From positions 52,735 through 116,734 of the forward strand of contig MU616575.1 of assembly GCA_025201705.1 (NCBI GenBank): a stretch of DNA of 64,000 nucleotides. Direction: 5' to 3'. Below the pieces are notes generated by a model. The model did no database searches and was not told the DNA's origin. It was given only the letters and a program-made list of their open reading frames with translations. Origin of the DNA: Dissophora ornata (lineage: Eukaryota > Mortierellomycota > Mortierellomycetes > Mortierellales > Mortierellaceae). Positions 30,952 through 41,015 of the stretch are shown here, in pieces; position 1 is the first letter of the stretch, and each line of letters begins with the position of its first letter. The position numbers and the translations under genes are program-made.

Positions 30952-31519
30952 ATGGGGCGAGAGAGAGAGAGGGGGTGGGGGGTGCGATGGTGTGGTCTGT
31001 ATAGCGGGGGATACTCATGTATATACATGGCGCGATGTATTGGCCTGTGCTGGGGAGGAATGTCGACTCGACGAGACCAGGTCAGGCCAGGGTCGATGCG
31101 TCGATGCGTCAGATGCACGGGGAGTATAAATAAATCATTGTCGAAACCAGCCTCTCACCCGACTCCGCCAACCGCCGCCACAGGCAAGGGTGTTGTTGGT
31201 CTTGACCTTGGCTATAATTAGCGCGCTGGGGCTGTTTGCCTGGTACAGACAGCCGTCCCTGGCAGACACAACATAATAATGTCCTTGCTCGTAATCCTGC
31301 TGCTGACACGATTCGCTCATTCCTCGCTCCTTCGTTCTTCCATTGCTTCAATCCACATCTGTGTGCGCGCTTTCTCTCTTTTTCTCTCTCTCTCTCTCCA
31401 TTTCTTCTTCTTTTTCTCTCTCTGTTTCTTTCTCTCCCCTCCCCTCCCTCCCCCTCTCCCTCCTTCTCCTCTCTCTTCCCCTCCTTCGTTTTCATCGCAA
31501 CCCCTCCAGGATCTCTCAA
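30952..31519. promoter_or_regulatory. Spacer and CT-rich leader of the Cys-rich membrane protein gene
   Basis: No gene seen. A long pyrimidine tract (about 31370-31500, CT and CCCTCC repeats) precedes the ATG at 31520. A Met at 31343 is in frame but would prefix the protein with translated pyrimidine leader, which hides the clear signal peptide. Confidence 0.5.
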
Positions 31520-32794
31520 ATGAGACTCGCCCTCGCCGCCATCCTGGGCGCGGCGCTCTTCTTCGCCGCCCCCGCCAGCGCCGCCCCCGACGCCGTCATC
31601 GAGACCTGCGCCAGCAGCGGATGCACCACCGTCTCCACCATCCTCGCACCCTGCGGCGGAGGCGCCTCCAACTCGTCCCTGCAGCAGGACGTCACCTACA
31701 CCGTCACGCCCGACCTGGGCTCATGCGAGTGCAACTCTGAGTTCTACAACGCCTTTGCGCTCTGCCTCGCCTGCATCTCCTCCCAAGGCAAGTCCAGCCC
31801 CGAAATCGATAGCCAGCAAAACTGGGCCGCAAACTGCAAGACCTATGGATTCAACTACACGGACGCGCCCATCAACTACACCGCCCCCATCACAGGAGGC
31901 TCCAGTTCAAGCGGCGGAGGCATCAGCACGGGCGCCGTGGTCGGCATAGTCATTGTCGTCCTCGTGGTCGCCGCCCTGGCTGGCGCGTTTTTCTTCCTCA
32001 GGAACCGAAAGAAGCGCACCAAGGGCGGTATCTTTGAACGGCCCTACACCTCTGCGAGCTCTGGCACTGGAGGAAGCTATGCACCGACCCCAACACAACC
32101 AACCTTCAACGCTTACAGCAGTTACAACAACACCGATTACCCAGACACGCACGACGGATATGCAAACCAGGACCAGTCTTACTATGGCTACGGCCAGGAC
32201 CAAGAGCAGCACTATAGCTCGGACCAGAACGACGAATCGATGGCGATGACCAACCTACAACACAGCGCCTATATTGCTCCACCCGTGCCCATGACTGCCG
32301 CAGCTGTAGCAGCAGTTGGCGAGGTAGCCTCGCCTAGACCGTCAGATGCGTTCCCACAAAGTCTTCGAAACAAAGGCAAGGATTGGGAGGACCGCCAGAA
32401 TGATTACGTGTCTGGATTGGTTTCATCGGATCAGCTTCTCCACAACGACAAGGCTGTGTATGACGATGGCGAGGAACTGGAGCCACCCCGGTCCCGGGAT
32501 CGCTTCGTTAACGATCGGGATGACTTTACACAGCGCCGCTCTTTGACACCACCTCGTGCTAACATGCAATCGTATCGCGACGAGTTTACTCGGCCCAGCT
32601 TTGATCGTGAACCACGTCGCAACAGCGGATCAGAGCCAGCTTCGCTCTCGGGTCTGAACCTGGCCCGAGGAACTGGCACAGGAGGATATGACAGCAATGA
32701 CGAAGATGGACTTGATGGCGCTCTGGAAAGCCCTGAGAGTGCACGTAGACGTCGCGCTGCAGAGCTCTTCTCATCAGAGGGTACACGGCGATAA
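31520..32794 (+). CDS. Secreted-type single-pass membrane protein with Cys-rich ectodomain
   Basis: A single exon of 424 codons. The start at 31520 gives a textbook signal peptide (MRLALAAILGAALFFAAPAS, cleaved near SAA). A Cys-rich ectodomain of about 110 residues follows (ETCASSGCTTV, APCGGG, CECNSEFYNAFALCLACIS) with N-glycosylation sites (NSS, NYT), then a Ser/Gly stalk, one membrane helix (TGAVVGIVIVVLVVAALAGA), a basic stop-transfer RNRKKR and a long Tyr/Gln/Asp-rich tail. Overall architecture matches the mucin-like protein at 461-2270, so these may be two cell-surface sensors of a similar kind. No kinase or known signalling motif is in the tail. Confidence 0.82.
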   Translation: MRLALAAILGAALFFAAPASAAPDAVIETCASSGCTTVSTILAPCGGGASNSSLQQDVTYTVTPDLGSCECNSEFYNAFALCLACISSQGKSSPEIDSQQNWAANCKTYGFNYTDAPINYTAPITGGSSSSGGGISTGAVVGIVIVVLVVAALAGAFFFLRNRKKRTKGGIFERPYTSASSGTGGSYAPTPTQPTFNAYSSYNNTDYPDTHDGYANQDQSYYGYGQDQEQHYSSDQNDESMAMTNLQHSAYIAPPVPMTAAAVAAVGEVASPRPSDAFPQSLRNKGKDWEDRQNDYVSGLVSSDQLLHNDKAVYDDGEELEPPRSRDRFVNDRDDFTQRRSLTPPRANMQSYRDEFTRPSFDREPRRNSGSEPASLSGLNLARGTGTGGYDSNDEDGLDGALESPESARRRRAAELFSSEGTRR

Positions 32795-32809
32795 CTGCGC
32801 TGCATTTTT

Positions 32810-32833
32810 AAAAAAAAAAAAAAAAAAAAAAAA
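32810..32833 (+). repeat. Genomic A homopolymer (24 nt) after the membrane-protein gene
   Basis: A run of 24 A just past the stop at 32794, in the 3' UTR. Useful mainly as a caution for oligo-dT priming and assembly. Confidence 0.9.
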
Positions 32834-33051
32834 TGAAAAAGTCTTCTTCGCATCCCAAAGAAACCTCACACTCTCAACCCCGGTTTTCTTCACGCATCAG
32901 TTATAATTTTTGTTGCCGATAACAGCTGTATATATGATATTTTTATATAAAAATAACCAGAAAATGAATCTACTGATCAGAGACGAGACGGGGGGTATAG
33001 ATAAAATCCGTGTGAGACCAGCTTCGAGCTTCGATGGGAAATACGCAGATC

Positions 33052-35122
33052 TTATTCATCGATCCTCCTCAACCAGCGCATCGCAAACTCAAAAGATGCG
33101 AGCGCACAGGCATTAGTAGGGAATGCGCGGAGAAAACATGGCACGAATCCTAGCAAAGAGTATGCAATGCGTAATGTTTAACACACACATGTCTCGACAT
33201 GAAATTACAGAGTTGTAAAGTCGTCTCTGGTTGACAGAATATAGCGTACCTCTGTAGAATCCCCTGAGACCATCTGTCCTGTACACATGCTTGAAGCAGC
33301 TGATAATGGTTGGGAAGGGCGGGTTCTTGACATCAGGCTGTGTCATGATTTTGTTTTTGACAACATCTGCATTGTCATTGTCAAGGGAGGAGGAGGAGGA
33401 GGGAGGGAGGGAGGAAAGAAAATTAATAAGGTCACGAACAATGCGCACAACCATGGCAGAGTCCGATGCTGCTGTTGCTGTTGCTGTTGCGGAAGAAACT
33501 CCTGTTGCGACATACCACAGGGAAAGGCAAAGGTCCAGAAGGTGTTGGCACCCAACCCTCCCGCCCAAAAGTTGATAGCAGCTTCAGACATGTTTGTCCT
33601 CTTGCGCATCTGTGCAGAGTATATCTATCGTTGATGAAACAGAAAAAAGGGTGAACGAATGGGCATTAAAGGACTGTATAGAATGGGTCATTTCCCTGCA
33701 TGGATGGCCAAAAGCATGCGATAGAAACGGCCGTACCTCGTAGCTACCCCACCACATGAAGAACCAGCTCCGAAACCAGAGTGTTGCCACCAATCCTTTC
33801 CACAATCCTGTGACTCCGTTATTCCGAATCTGCATACGAAAAGAGGGGAAGCGACAATGTCTATCAGTATCGGTATACCTTCAACCGATGGCATTGGCAT
33901 GGAACGACGAGAGAACACAAGATCGCAATTGTCATGTACCAACTGTCTCGCACAATCTACGGGTCCGTTATAGAGTTTTGTCTTGCCATCGTACTGGACC
34001 TGAAGACGCGCTTTAATATGCTCTACTGGGGCCGCGATAAATGACACTGTGATGCCGGAACCTATCGAGACGGATGTATTAAGTGTTAGCACGACAAAAA
34101 AAAGAACATAGTCAACGAGATCATGATCCTGCAAGAAAAAGTCAACAAAAATCATACCAATGCCGGCGATGCCGCTCCAGAACGGAGTCAACTTCACATT
34201 AGGATCACCTCCTTGTAGCAGCAGCCTGTAGTTTGAGAGCGATCCCAGCCTAGATGTGTCAAAAGCCAAGAACAGCGCCAATCGGTATCATTTCAGTGAC
34301 CGATCTCTTGTCAGCGCTTTCGCGCAAGTTGCGTCCCACGATTGCGCAACTGCGCTTCTGTTTCCTGCTCTGACATATCCTCGACTGGTCCTCCCTCCTT
34401 CCCGCTTGCTTCTCAAAAACCTTACATTACACTGTCCATGAACGCCCATCCGATCAAAGGCGGTGTAGCACCTAGAGGGGGNNNNNNNNNNTTACAATTC
34501 ATAGATGTCCTCTGACATGTTGAATAATTCGAACTTGCAGCAAGTTAACGGGAACCAAGAATGAAACAGCTTCAGGCAATTTACCTTTGTAAAGGGCCCG
34601 AGGCCCCTCCTTTTTGAGAGTTTCTGTAAGGCAATGCAACGAGCCCCGGAAGTAATCTGGACTTGAAGTCTGTGAGGAAAAACATTAATACGGTCGTTCT
34701 GTGTTGGCTGCTCGAACACAATGCGCTGTGTGACCTTATTTTCTTTACCTGCATGCGCACTTTGATGGTGTCTAGAGGACAGAGATAGAGGATATGAGCG
34801 ATATGAGTAATATGAGTGATGTGAGTTATATGAGTGATGTGAGTTATATGAGTGATATGAATTGTATGACAGTCAAACAACAATTGATCAGCGTCGTTCC
34901 GTCTCACTTTCATTTACAAAGTGATCAGAGGAGGATATCATTACCAAAGGGATGTCCGACAACCAGCTTTGTCACTCCCGAGAATATGCCGGCGATAAAG
35001 CCGTGAGATCTCTTCTGCTTGTTCTTGTCTTCTGAAAGTGGCTGTATCTTTTGGGCGATGATAGTGGGGACGGGGCTGGCGCCGCCGAGACCGAGGGGTG
35101 CTGAGGAGGGCTGAGCAGACAT
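33052..35122 (-). CDS. Mitochondrial carrier family (SLC25) transporter
   Basis: Ten exons on the minus strand: 35122-34945, 34771-34749, 34669-34585, 34471-34426, 34249-34158, 34061-33940, 33829-33737, 33624-33516, 33366-33250, 33149-33052; 320 residues with every phase closing. The three repeat signatures are all present: HPFDTIKVRMQ, APVEHIKARLQ and FPCDVVKNKIM. Other family marks are MLGSLSNYR, RGLWKG-like GLWKGLVATLWFRS and GFVPCFLRAFPTNACAL. Repeat 2 has Glu-His in place of the usual Asp-x, still within the P-x-[DE]-x-x-[KR] rule. Carriers exchange metabolites across the inner mitochondrial membrane; the substrate is not determinable here. Exon 2 is only 23 nt. The 10-N gap lies in intron 3, so no coding sequence is lost. 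Confidence 0.9.
34482..34491. other. Assembly gap (10 N) inside intron 3 of the carrier gene
   Basis: Ten N between the exon 3 donor and exon 4 acceptor. The phases of the flanking exons agree, so the protein is unaffected whatever the true gap size. Confidence 0.95.
34785..34868. repeat. 9-bp tandem repeat (ATGAGTGAT type) in intron 1 of the carrier gene
   Basis: About eight to nine imperfect copies of a 9-bp unit alternating ATGAGTGAT and GTGAGTTAT lie close to the 3' end of the intron (minus-strand sense), just before the exon 2 acceptor. Confidence 0.8.
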
Positions 35123-35578
35123 TTGGAGAATTGAGAGCTTGAAGATTGGTGATGAGAGATGGCGGAATGAGGGTCAGCGAGGGTCAGCGAAGGTGAGCGA
35201 GAATGTGCATGCGTGCCTGTTGCAATGGACGAGAAGAGTGGAGAGGAGACCCGGGAGTGGTTGGCGGAAGGGGGAAAGAGGCGAGCGAACAAGAGAACGA
35301 GTGCGCGCCGACGAAGACCAATCGGGTAAACGGTTTTCCTATCATGTCTTATCAAGATCGATGCAGTCACGGCACACCGCTACGCCCCGAGACCCAGGGC
35401 GCGTCCACCGCAGAATATGCCTAGCGCGTCGCGTCGCGTCGCCCTCGCATATGCATAAACTATCTCGTCCCCGATCCTCATTCACCCCACCCCCAGCACA
35501 TACAAGACCCGCTCCACCTTCACACACATCGCTCGCTCGTCCACCCACTCTATCTCGCCCCTACTCCTCCTCAACAAA
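35123..35578. promoter_or_regulatory. Divergent promoter region upstream of the carrier gene
   Basis: No gene is seen. The + strand half ends in a CT-rich leader (CTATCTCGCCCCTACTCCTC) directly before the small ORF at 35579, like the leaders of true genes nearby. Confidence 0.4.
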
Positions 35579-35752
35579 ATGAGGTCCACATTAGACCGCG
35601 GCAAGTCGCAGCCAGGGGGTGGTCGCTTTCAGTTTGATATGAAATCTTGGCCATGTTCTTACTACCTCCCTCGGTCCAAATCAGCATTCGAGGCGATCAC
35701 CCATAGCTCGTTCTATATTTCTACTCTGCGCTCCTCAAGAGCAGAGGAATGA
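35579..35752 (+). CDS. Possible small protein of 57 residues
   Basis: ATG at 35579 sits in a good context (CAACAAAATGAGG) after a CT-rich leader like those of true genes here. The product is basic and begins MRSTLDRGKSQPGGGRFQFD; it ends at the TGA at 35750-35752. No domain or signal peptide is seen. It could be a real small gene, the first exon of a longer transcript, or an upstream ORF in the leader of the chitin deacetylase gene 290 nt downstream. Confidence 0.3.
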   Translation: MRSTLDRGKSQPGGGRFQFDMKSWPCSYYLPRSKSAFEAITHSSFYISTLRSSRAEE

Positions 35753-35793
35753 CAGACCCTCGACCCGCAACATTTCTTGCATTCATCCCCGGG

Positions 35794-35800
35794 TATATAT
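35794..35800 (+). promoter_or_regulatory. TATA-like element upstream of chitin deacetylase
   Basis: TATATAT in GGGTATATATGCC, about 250 nt before the ATG at 36046, the same spacing as the TATA element of the acyl-CoA synthetase gene. It is followed by a T/C-rich leader. Confidence 0.4.
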
Positions 35801-36045
35801 GCCTCGCTTTCCTTCCACCTTTTTTTTCTTCTTTTTTTTAATCACTTTTCGCCTTCTACACGTCTACGCATTTGCGCCATTTTATATCCACCTTACTCTT
35901 ATAATATTATCATTTTCTGAGATTGCTTCAGATCGATATTTCTCCTCCTAGTCCTACCAACCCTAACACATAATACGGGCGCCTTTTTTTGCACCTACAA
36001 TCATCCCTTCAGAAGCTCCTTCATTGTCATTACCGTAAGCAAAAG

Positions 36046-37499
36046 ATGCGTTACATCCCTCTACTGAGCATGACATTGGTCATGGCGTCTTTCCTTTTCC
36101 CCGCAACTCTGGCCGAGATGAGCAAGAAGCAGCAAAAACAATACCCAAAAAAGGATCAGCTACCCGATGTCAACTCCGCCATGGTCAAGAAATGGGTCTC
36201 TGAAATCGACTGGTCCAAGGTGCCAAAGATCCCCATTGCCAAGGCCGAGATTCCCAACTGCCCAGATTGTCCCAACAAGAAGGAAATCCACAAGGATGCC
36301 TGTTGGTGGACCTGCGGCGGATGCGTGGCCAAGGACGATATTGAGGTCTGTCCAAAGGAGAAAGCTTGGGGTCTCACTTACGATGACGGCCCAAGCGAAG
36401 AGACACCGCGGCTGTTGAATAAGCTGAAGCAAGCCAACGTCACCAGCACCTTCTTTGTTGTCGGAAGCCGTATTATGGAATACCCAGAGACACTACTTCG
36501 GGAGGTCAAGGAAGGTCACCATATTGGTCTTCACAGTAAGTCTCCTACCCTCCTTGAGCAGGTGCAATCTGCTAGCCTAACTCTAGCGCGTTAGCTCATC
36601 TAATACTATGCAATTCTTTTTTTATAATCTTCAATCTAGCGTGGTCCCATGCTGGCATGACCTCGCTGACAAACGAGCAGATCGTCGCCGAGATCAAGTG
36701 GGCCGAAAAGATTGTGTTTGACGTGACGGGACTGAGGACAAAATATTGGCGTCCTCCATATGGTGATGTAGATAACCGCGTCCGAGAGATCGTGCGCCAG
36801 ATGGGCTATGTCACCGTGATTTGGACCAAGGAGTGGGACTCGAACGACTGGCAGATCCCCGACAAGACCATTACTAACAAGGAGGTTTTCAGAAACTTCA
36901 AGTGGGCCCTGTCGACGATTCCCAAGCTGAGGGAAGGTGTCATCACACTCGAGCACGATCTGTATAGTCAGACCGTCAATGTCGCAGGACCTTTACTGGA
37001 CATGGGCATGAGTAAGGGACTGGAGCCCATGGACATTGCTCGCTGCGTCAATGACCCTCACCCATATCAAAATTCGCTTATCGAGGACAAGCCGAAAGCT
37101 GAGCCCAAAGTCGAGCCGAAAGTTGAACCCAAAGTCGAGCCCAAAACGCCCGATATGTCAAAGACGGTCTCGAAGCAGGTGTCGGACTCTGTCGAAGAAA
37201 AGGATGTTGAAGAAACCCTTCCAAAGAAAGAAATCCTTCCAAAGAAAGAAATCCTTCCAAAGGAAGAAACCGTTCCAAAGGAAAAACCCGCTTCAAAGGA
37301 AGAAACCGCTTCAAAGGAAGAAACCGCTTCAAAGGAAGAAACCGCTTCAAAGGATGAACAGATCACCACATCGTCCGTTCCTCGAACTGGGAATGAGACA
37401 GCTATTGTCAAGGGTACCAAGATCTCCAGCGCCAGCCAGCTTGCGTGGGCCGCCTCCAGTCTGGCCCTCATTGCGACGTCGGCTCTCTTGTCTCTCTAG
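36046..37499 (+). CDS. Chitin deacetylase (polysaccharide deacetylase, CE4), likely GPI-anchored
   Basis: Two exons, 36046-36535 and 36640-37499, 449 residues. Residues 1-23 are a signal peptide (MRYIPLLSMTLVMASFLFPA, cleaved after TLA). CE4 catalytic motifs appear in order: LTYDDGPSEET (metal-binding Asp pair about 114-115), HTWSH (metal His pair, split by the intron), RPPYGDVDNR, WTKEWDSNDW and ITLEHDLY (catalytic His). A Cys-rich segment (CPDC, CWWTCGGC) precedes the domain. The enzyme removes acetyl groups from chitin to make chitosan in the wall. The C terminus has PKVE and SKEETA repeats, then a hydrophobic end (WAASSLALIATSALLSL) that fits a GPI signal. It secures a wall or membrane location at the cell surface (inference). 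Confidence 0.93.
37096..37365 (+). repeat. Short coding tandem repeats in the chitin deacetylase tail
   Basis: Four PKVE-type units (12 nt each, about 37108-37146) and a later ladder of 21- to 24-nt units coding PKKEIL, then SKEETA (about 37220-37360). They make a charged stalk between the catalytic domain and the anchor signal. Confidence 0.8.
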
Positions 37500-38205
37500 G
37501 CAAGTGTCCAGAAGAGTATATAGCCTCCCCCGTTTTACGAACAAGCAAACCTACCTATGTCAATCATGGTACCCAACTCTAGGTACACGTCTGTAGATGT
37601 TGGCTTCCGTAAAAGACCTTGGTCTTGTCTGGTTCTTTTCCTGTAAATATATCGACCCTGTTCAATGCATTCAAAATAAAAAATGCGGTTAGCGCCTTCA
37701 TCTCCTTTGTTGAGCGAGAGAGCGAGAGAGGATAGAGTCCAGAATTCACATCATACGAGCCGCACTTTCCTTTTCTGAAAAAAATGATCGCGCAAGGGAG
37801 TTCACGCGTTTGAATGCAAGGGCCATTGCGATGGTCGTGTGCTCAAGGGGGGAGGCACTCTCCTGAGGCTTTGTTGCTGAAGTACAAAGGCATCGGCATC
37901 TACGCTCGAAAAAAGGAGAAGACAATCAACTCAATGACATTTCCGCCCTTAACAGCCCTTGTCTGCCAGTGTCAGCAAGCGCCGGGTTTGCGGCTCCTAG
38001 ATTTATATCTTGACGAAGCTAGTGGGTATTAAAGGATGGCCCTTTTATAGTGCTGTTCCGCTCCCGTCTTTCTTGTCACCCCACGCTCTTTTCTTTCCCT
38101 TCCAACAATTATCTTGGGACAACCCTCTTCAGTTTCGAGCATATCCTCTCTACCACGGTTCTTCATCCCTCGTCTCACAAGTTGCTCACATCTCAGCGCG
38201 TTATA
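37500..38205. promoter_or_regulatory. Spacer between chitin deacetylase and the DUF202 gene
   Basis: About 700 nt with no convincing gene. AATAAAAAA near 37675 may be the chitin deacetylase polyadenylation region. The stretch from 38050 to 38205 is CT-rich leader; it is in frame with the downstream gene but lacks protein character. Confidence 0.45.
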
Positions 38206-39781
38206 ATGTCGACACCTCACCAGAAGGACAGCCTCACCGGCTCCGATGCTGACGCAGAAATCGAACAATTGCAAGAGACGAATGTACAACAACTGGAAAT
38301 ATCACAATATCAACGACCGCCAAGCGATTGGAATTATCCAGAGCCGTATATTACATCCTCTCATAGCATTACTTTAGCACCTGCGACCCGCGCACAGGAA
38401 ATATCTTATGACAGTATACCTGAAACGATCATCTACTTCCCAGACCCTGTCCCTGTGCTGCCACTTCTGACGTTCACACAGTTCGAATCGTCCCCTGGCC
38501 ACGTCTCTCTTAACACCGGGGGTCGTGCTATCGACCATCCAGAAACAGAGGTGGATCGCACTCTGGCCCGTATAAAATCCTCGATCGGAGAGAAAATGAC
38601 CTGGAATGCTATAGGGTTCGCTGATGAGGGCGCGAGGTCATGTTTCCACCAAGGACCTGGAAAAGAGCCGACGCAATATCGTCAATGGAGCAAGGACAGC
38701 AGTGAGACCCTGACAAACGACCATGCAACTACGTCACGTCAACGAGGGTGCTATAAGATTATGAGTTGTGGCGATCTAATAGCGGCTCCTGATGCGACTT
38801 CAGCGAATTGTAAGGCATCAACTACCAACATACACCTAAGTGTCCCTCAACCAATCTACGGTGCCTCTTCTGCCAAGGCTGCAGATACAGCGGGGGATGG
38901 CGGTCCAAAAAAACCCTCCGATCTACTGCTCCTTCACAAACTATCGCCGGTGTCTCCATCAACAGTTACCTTACCAGCAGGCAAGAGATATTTTAACCCG
39001 AAACAGAAAAAAAGGGCTCGAAAGACGGCTACCAAGACCGCCAAGGTTTTCTTCTCGAACGAACGAACCTTCATTCACTGGATCAAATTTGGAGTACTGC
39101 TTGGGTCTCTAGCGATGACTCTTCTCAATTTTTCTGGTGAAGATGTTCGTCGAAAGGTCGATCAGTCGTTGGCTAACCGCGCTGAAAGGATTGGTCGGAT
39201 TGTGGGTGCGGGTCTGATGGTTATCTGTCTGCTTTGTCTCGCGTACGCGTCCTCGATCTTCCACTGGCGCCATCTGGGAGTCGCTCGGAGCAAGAGCGAT
39301 GGTCGTTACTTTGACAGGATCGGACCAACTCTCCTGACACTCGCTTTGCTGATAACATACTCTGTCAATATTCTTTGTAAGTCAATGACATGGCGCTTGT
39401 ATCGTTTAGTACTCCTCCCCTTTGTTTTGTATTATGATCTAACCCTTGTTGATGCGACTCATAGTGACCGTACAAATAACGTCCAACATGGACGCCAACT
39501 ACCAGCCCTCAGTGTTTTACAACTTTCACCCGGACAACATTAGTGCACCTATGACGCCACCACTGGTCTCTCAACCCCCGACCTTTGATACGCCTTCATT
39601 ACCCCCAGTATTCCCTTTCCTTGTGGACGACGATGGCAATGTCGACGAAGATGACATGGAACCTGCCTATGCTTCATCTTTGTCACCTTCTCCACTGACT
39701 GTGCCGATCCAGAAGATTGATGCGTCATCTTCATCAACTCCAAAGTCCAAGGACACGCCTTCAAGCGATACAATGGAATGA
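38206..39781 (+). CDS. VTC1-like DUF202-domain membrane protein
   Basis: Two exons, 38206-39376 and 39465-39781, 495 residues. After a ~275-residue soluble N terminus comes a DUF202/VTC1 domain: FFSNERTFIHWIKFGVLLGS, then hydrophobic segments (IVGAGLMVICLLCLAYASSI and LLTLALLITYSVNIL) with the linking loop SDGRYFDRIGP. In yeast this domain is the membrane part of the vacuolar transporter chaperone complex (Vtc1) and the C-terminal module of Vtc2-4. The SPX and polyphosphate polymerase domains of Vtc2-4 are absent, so this is a stand-alone membrane module with extra tails; a role in polyphosphate synthesis is possible but unproven. The C-terminal tail is Pro/Ser-rich. Confidence 0.82.
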
Positions 39782-39947
39782 TATAAAAACCGTAGCATAT
39801 AACGGATAGTTAATAGGCGCATTGCCTCATGCATAAGATGAGCAGCAACTTTATTGCTGACATATAGTCGAAAAGAACTCTCCTAGTCCACCCTCTATCA
39901 AACGTCGCCATAGAATCTAGAAACATATAGCTCTATCTATTGATTGC

Positions 39948-41015
39948 TCAAGAAAAGTCGATCACGCTCGCATTCCAGTTGTCGACAAAGCTTTGTACGG
40001 GTAGTGCAATCTTCCAGTCTATATGTCCTGCACCGAGATAGAATACAGGCGGCTATGATTCACAGAGTAATATTGACCCAATGGTGTCAGATTAGAGTGT
40101 TCGATAGTTATTTCAGGAACAGTGTCTCCGTTGTCTAAAATGATCACTATTCTCGTTACCGAAAGCTCTGCGATGGCAGTGGAGATTAAGATGGGGAGAT
40201 CCGTTTTCATGCCTGGTGCAGAGAGAGAGAGAAAAAGACGCTACTGTTAGGGTACTGATGGCCTAGCTCGACAACGCATCTCTGTCACCGCAGCCAAAAG
40301 CCCGGTATGGTAAATCTGCCTGCTTCTCTTACCGACAGGGCTCACAGCGTTGTTTATGAATCCAGTGAGTTCGTGTGACTTTTCTGCAGGTGCGATCCGG
40401 AGATGCATGCCCTTGCGACTTGATCCTGTCTTCTCTCGGACGGCCTTCTCGAGTTTCGTGATATTGACGGAGCCCTCGTACTGCACTATGACACACCAGT
40501 ACCGATCCGCATCCACTGGCTTTGTCTCATCCTGCTTCCACTTTGTGTTTTCAAAGACTAGGGTCTTGCAGAGGTGGAAGGTCGAGGGACAGGCCATAAC
40601 TCTGGCACGCTGTTCGTAGGGCCAGTCGTAGTAGTCGGTAGCAACGTGGAAAAACCTGCACTGGCGAGGAAGGCGACCGTGGGCATCTTTGTAGACCTAA
40701 TGGAGGGGTATATATGCGAGGGGGTGTGTTCGTACGGCGTAGACACTATGGTTCAGTCGACATGGCATTATTCATGCTTTGAGGAATGTCCCCCGGATGT
40801 GTGTGCACGCTGGCCGTGGCAGTCGATCGTTGCGCAGAGACATCAAGTTGATTGTGGATTCATTCGCTTGCCTGGAGAGTGCCGTCGGGTGCGTTTTCGG
40901 GCAGGACATCAGCTGCGACCCTGGAGAGAAAGTCTTCCAGGGACAGGACAGGCTCTGGAGATGCGTCGGCCATGAGTTGCGTTCCTGAGGCTGTGGCTGT
41001 GGTTGGTTCGGGCAT
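39948..41015 (-). CDS. YbaK/aminoacyl-tRNA deacylase-domain protein
   Basis: Four exons on the minus strand: 41015-40872, 40696-40333, 40212-40160, 40052-39948; 221 residues with all phases closing. The YbaK/ProX fold is shown by STFHLCKTLVFENTKW, DRYWCVIVQYEG, LRIAPAEKSHELTGFINNAV followed by SPVGMKTDLPILIS, and the late PPVFYLGAGHIDWKI. These domains hydrolyse mischarged aminoacyl-tRNA in trans (YbaK, ProXp) or have related roles; eukaryotic fungal members are poorly characterised. The first intron begins GCAAGC rather than GT, and the GC-AG reading joins TLQ to VYKDAHGRLPRQC in frame. Exon 3 is only 53 nt. The gene converges with the DUF202 gene (167 nt apart). Confidence 0.82.

Noticed and set aside
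31343..31519. Upstream in-frame Met of the Cys-rich membrane protein
   Set aside because: The extension is translated CT-rich leader (Leu/Ser/Phe) and would bury a clear signal peptide starting at 31520.
38206..39781. Full VTC polyphosphate polymerase
   Set aside because: No SPX domain or Lys/Arg-rich tunnel domain is visible; only the DUF202 membrane module is supported.
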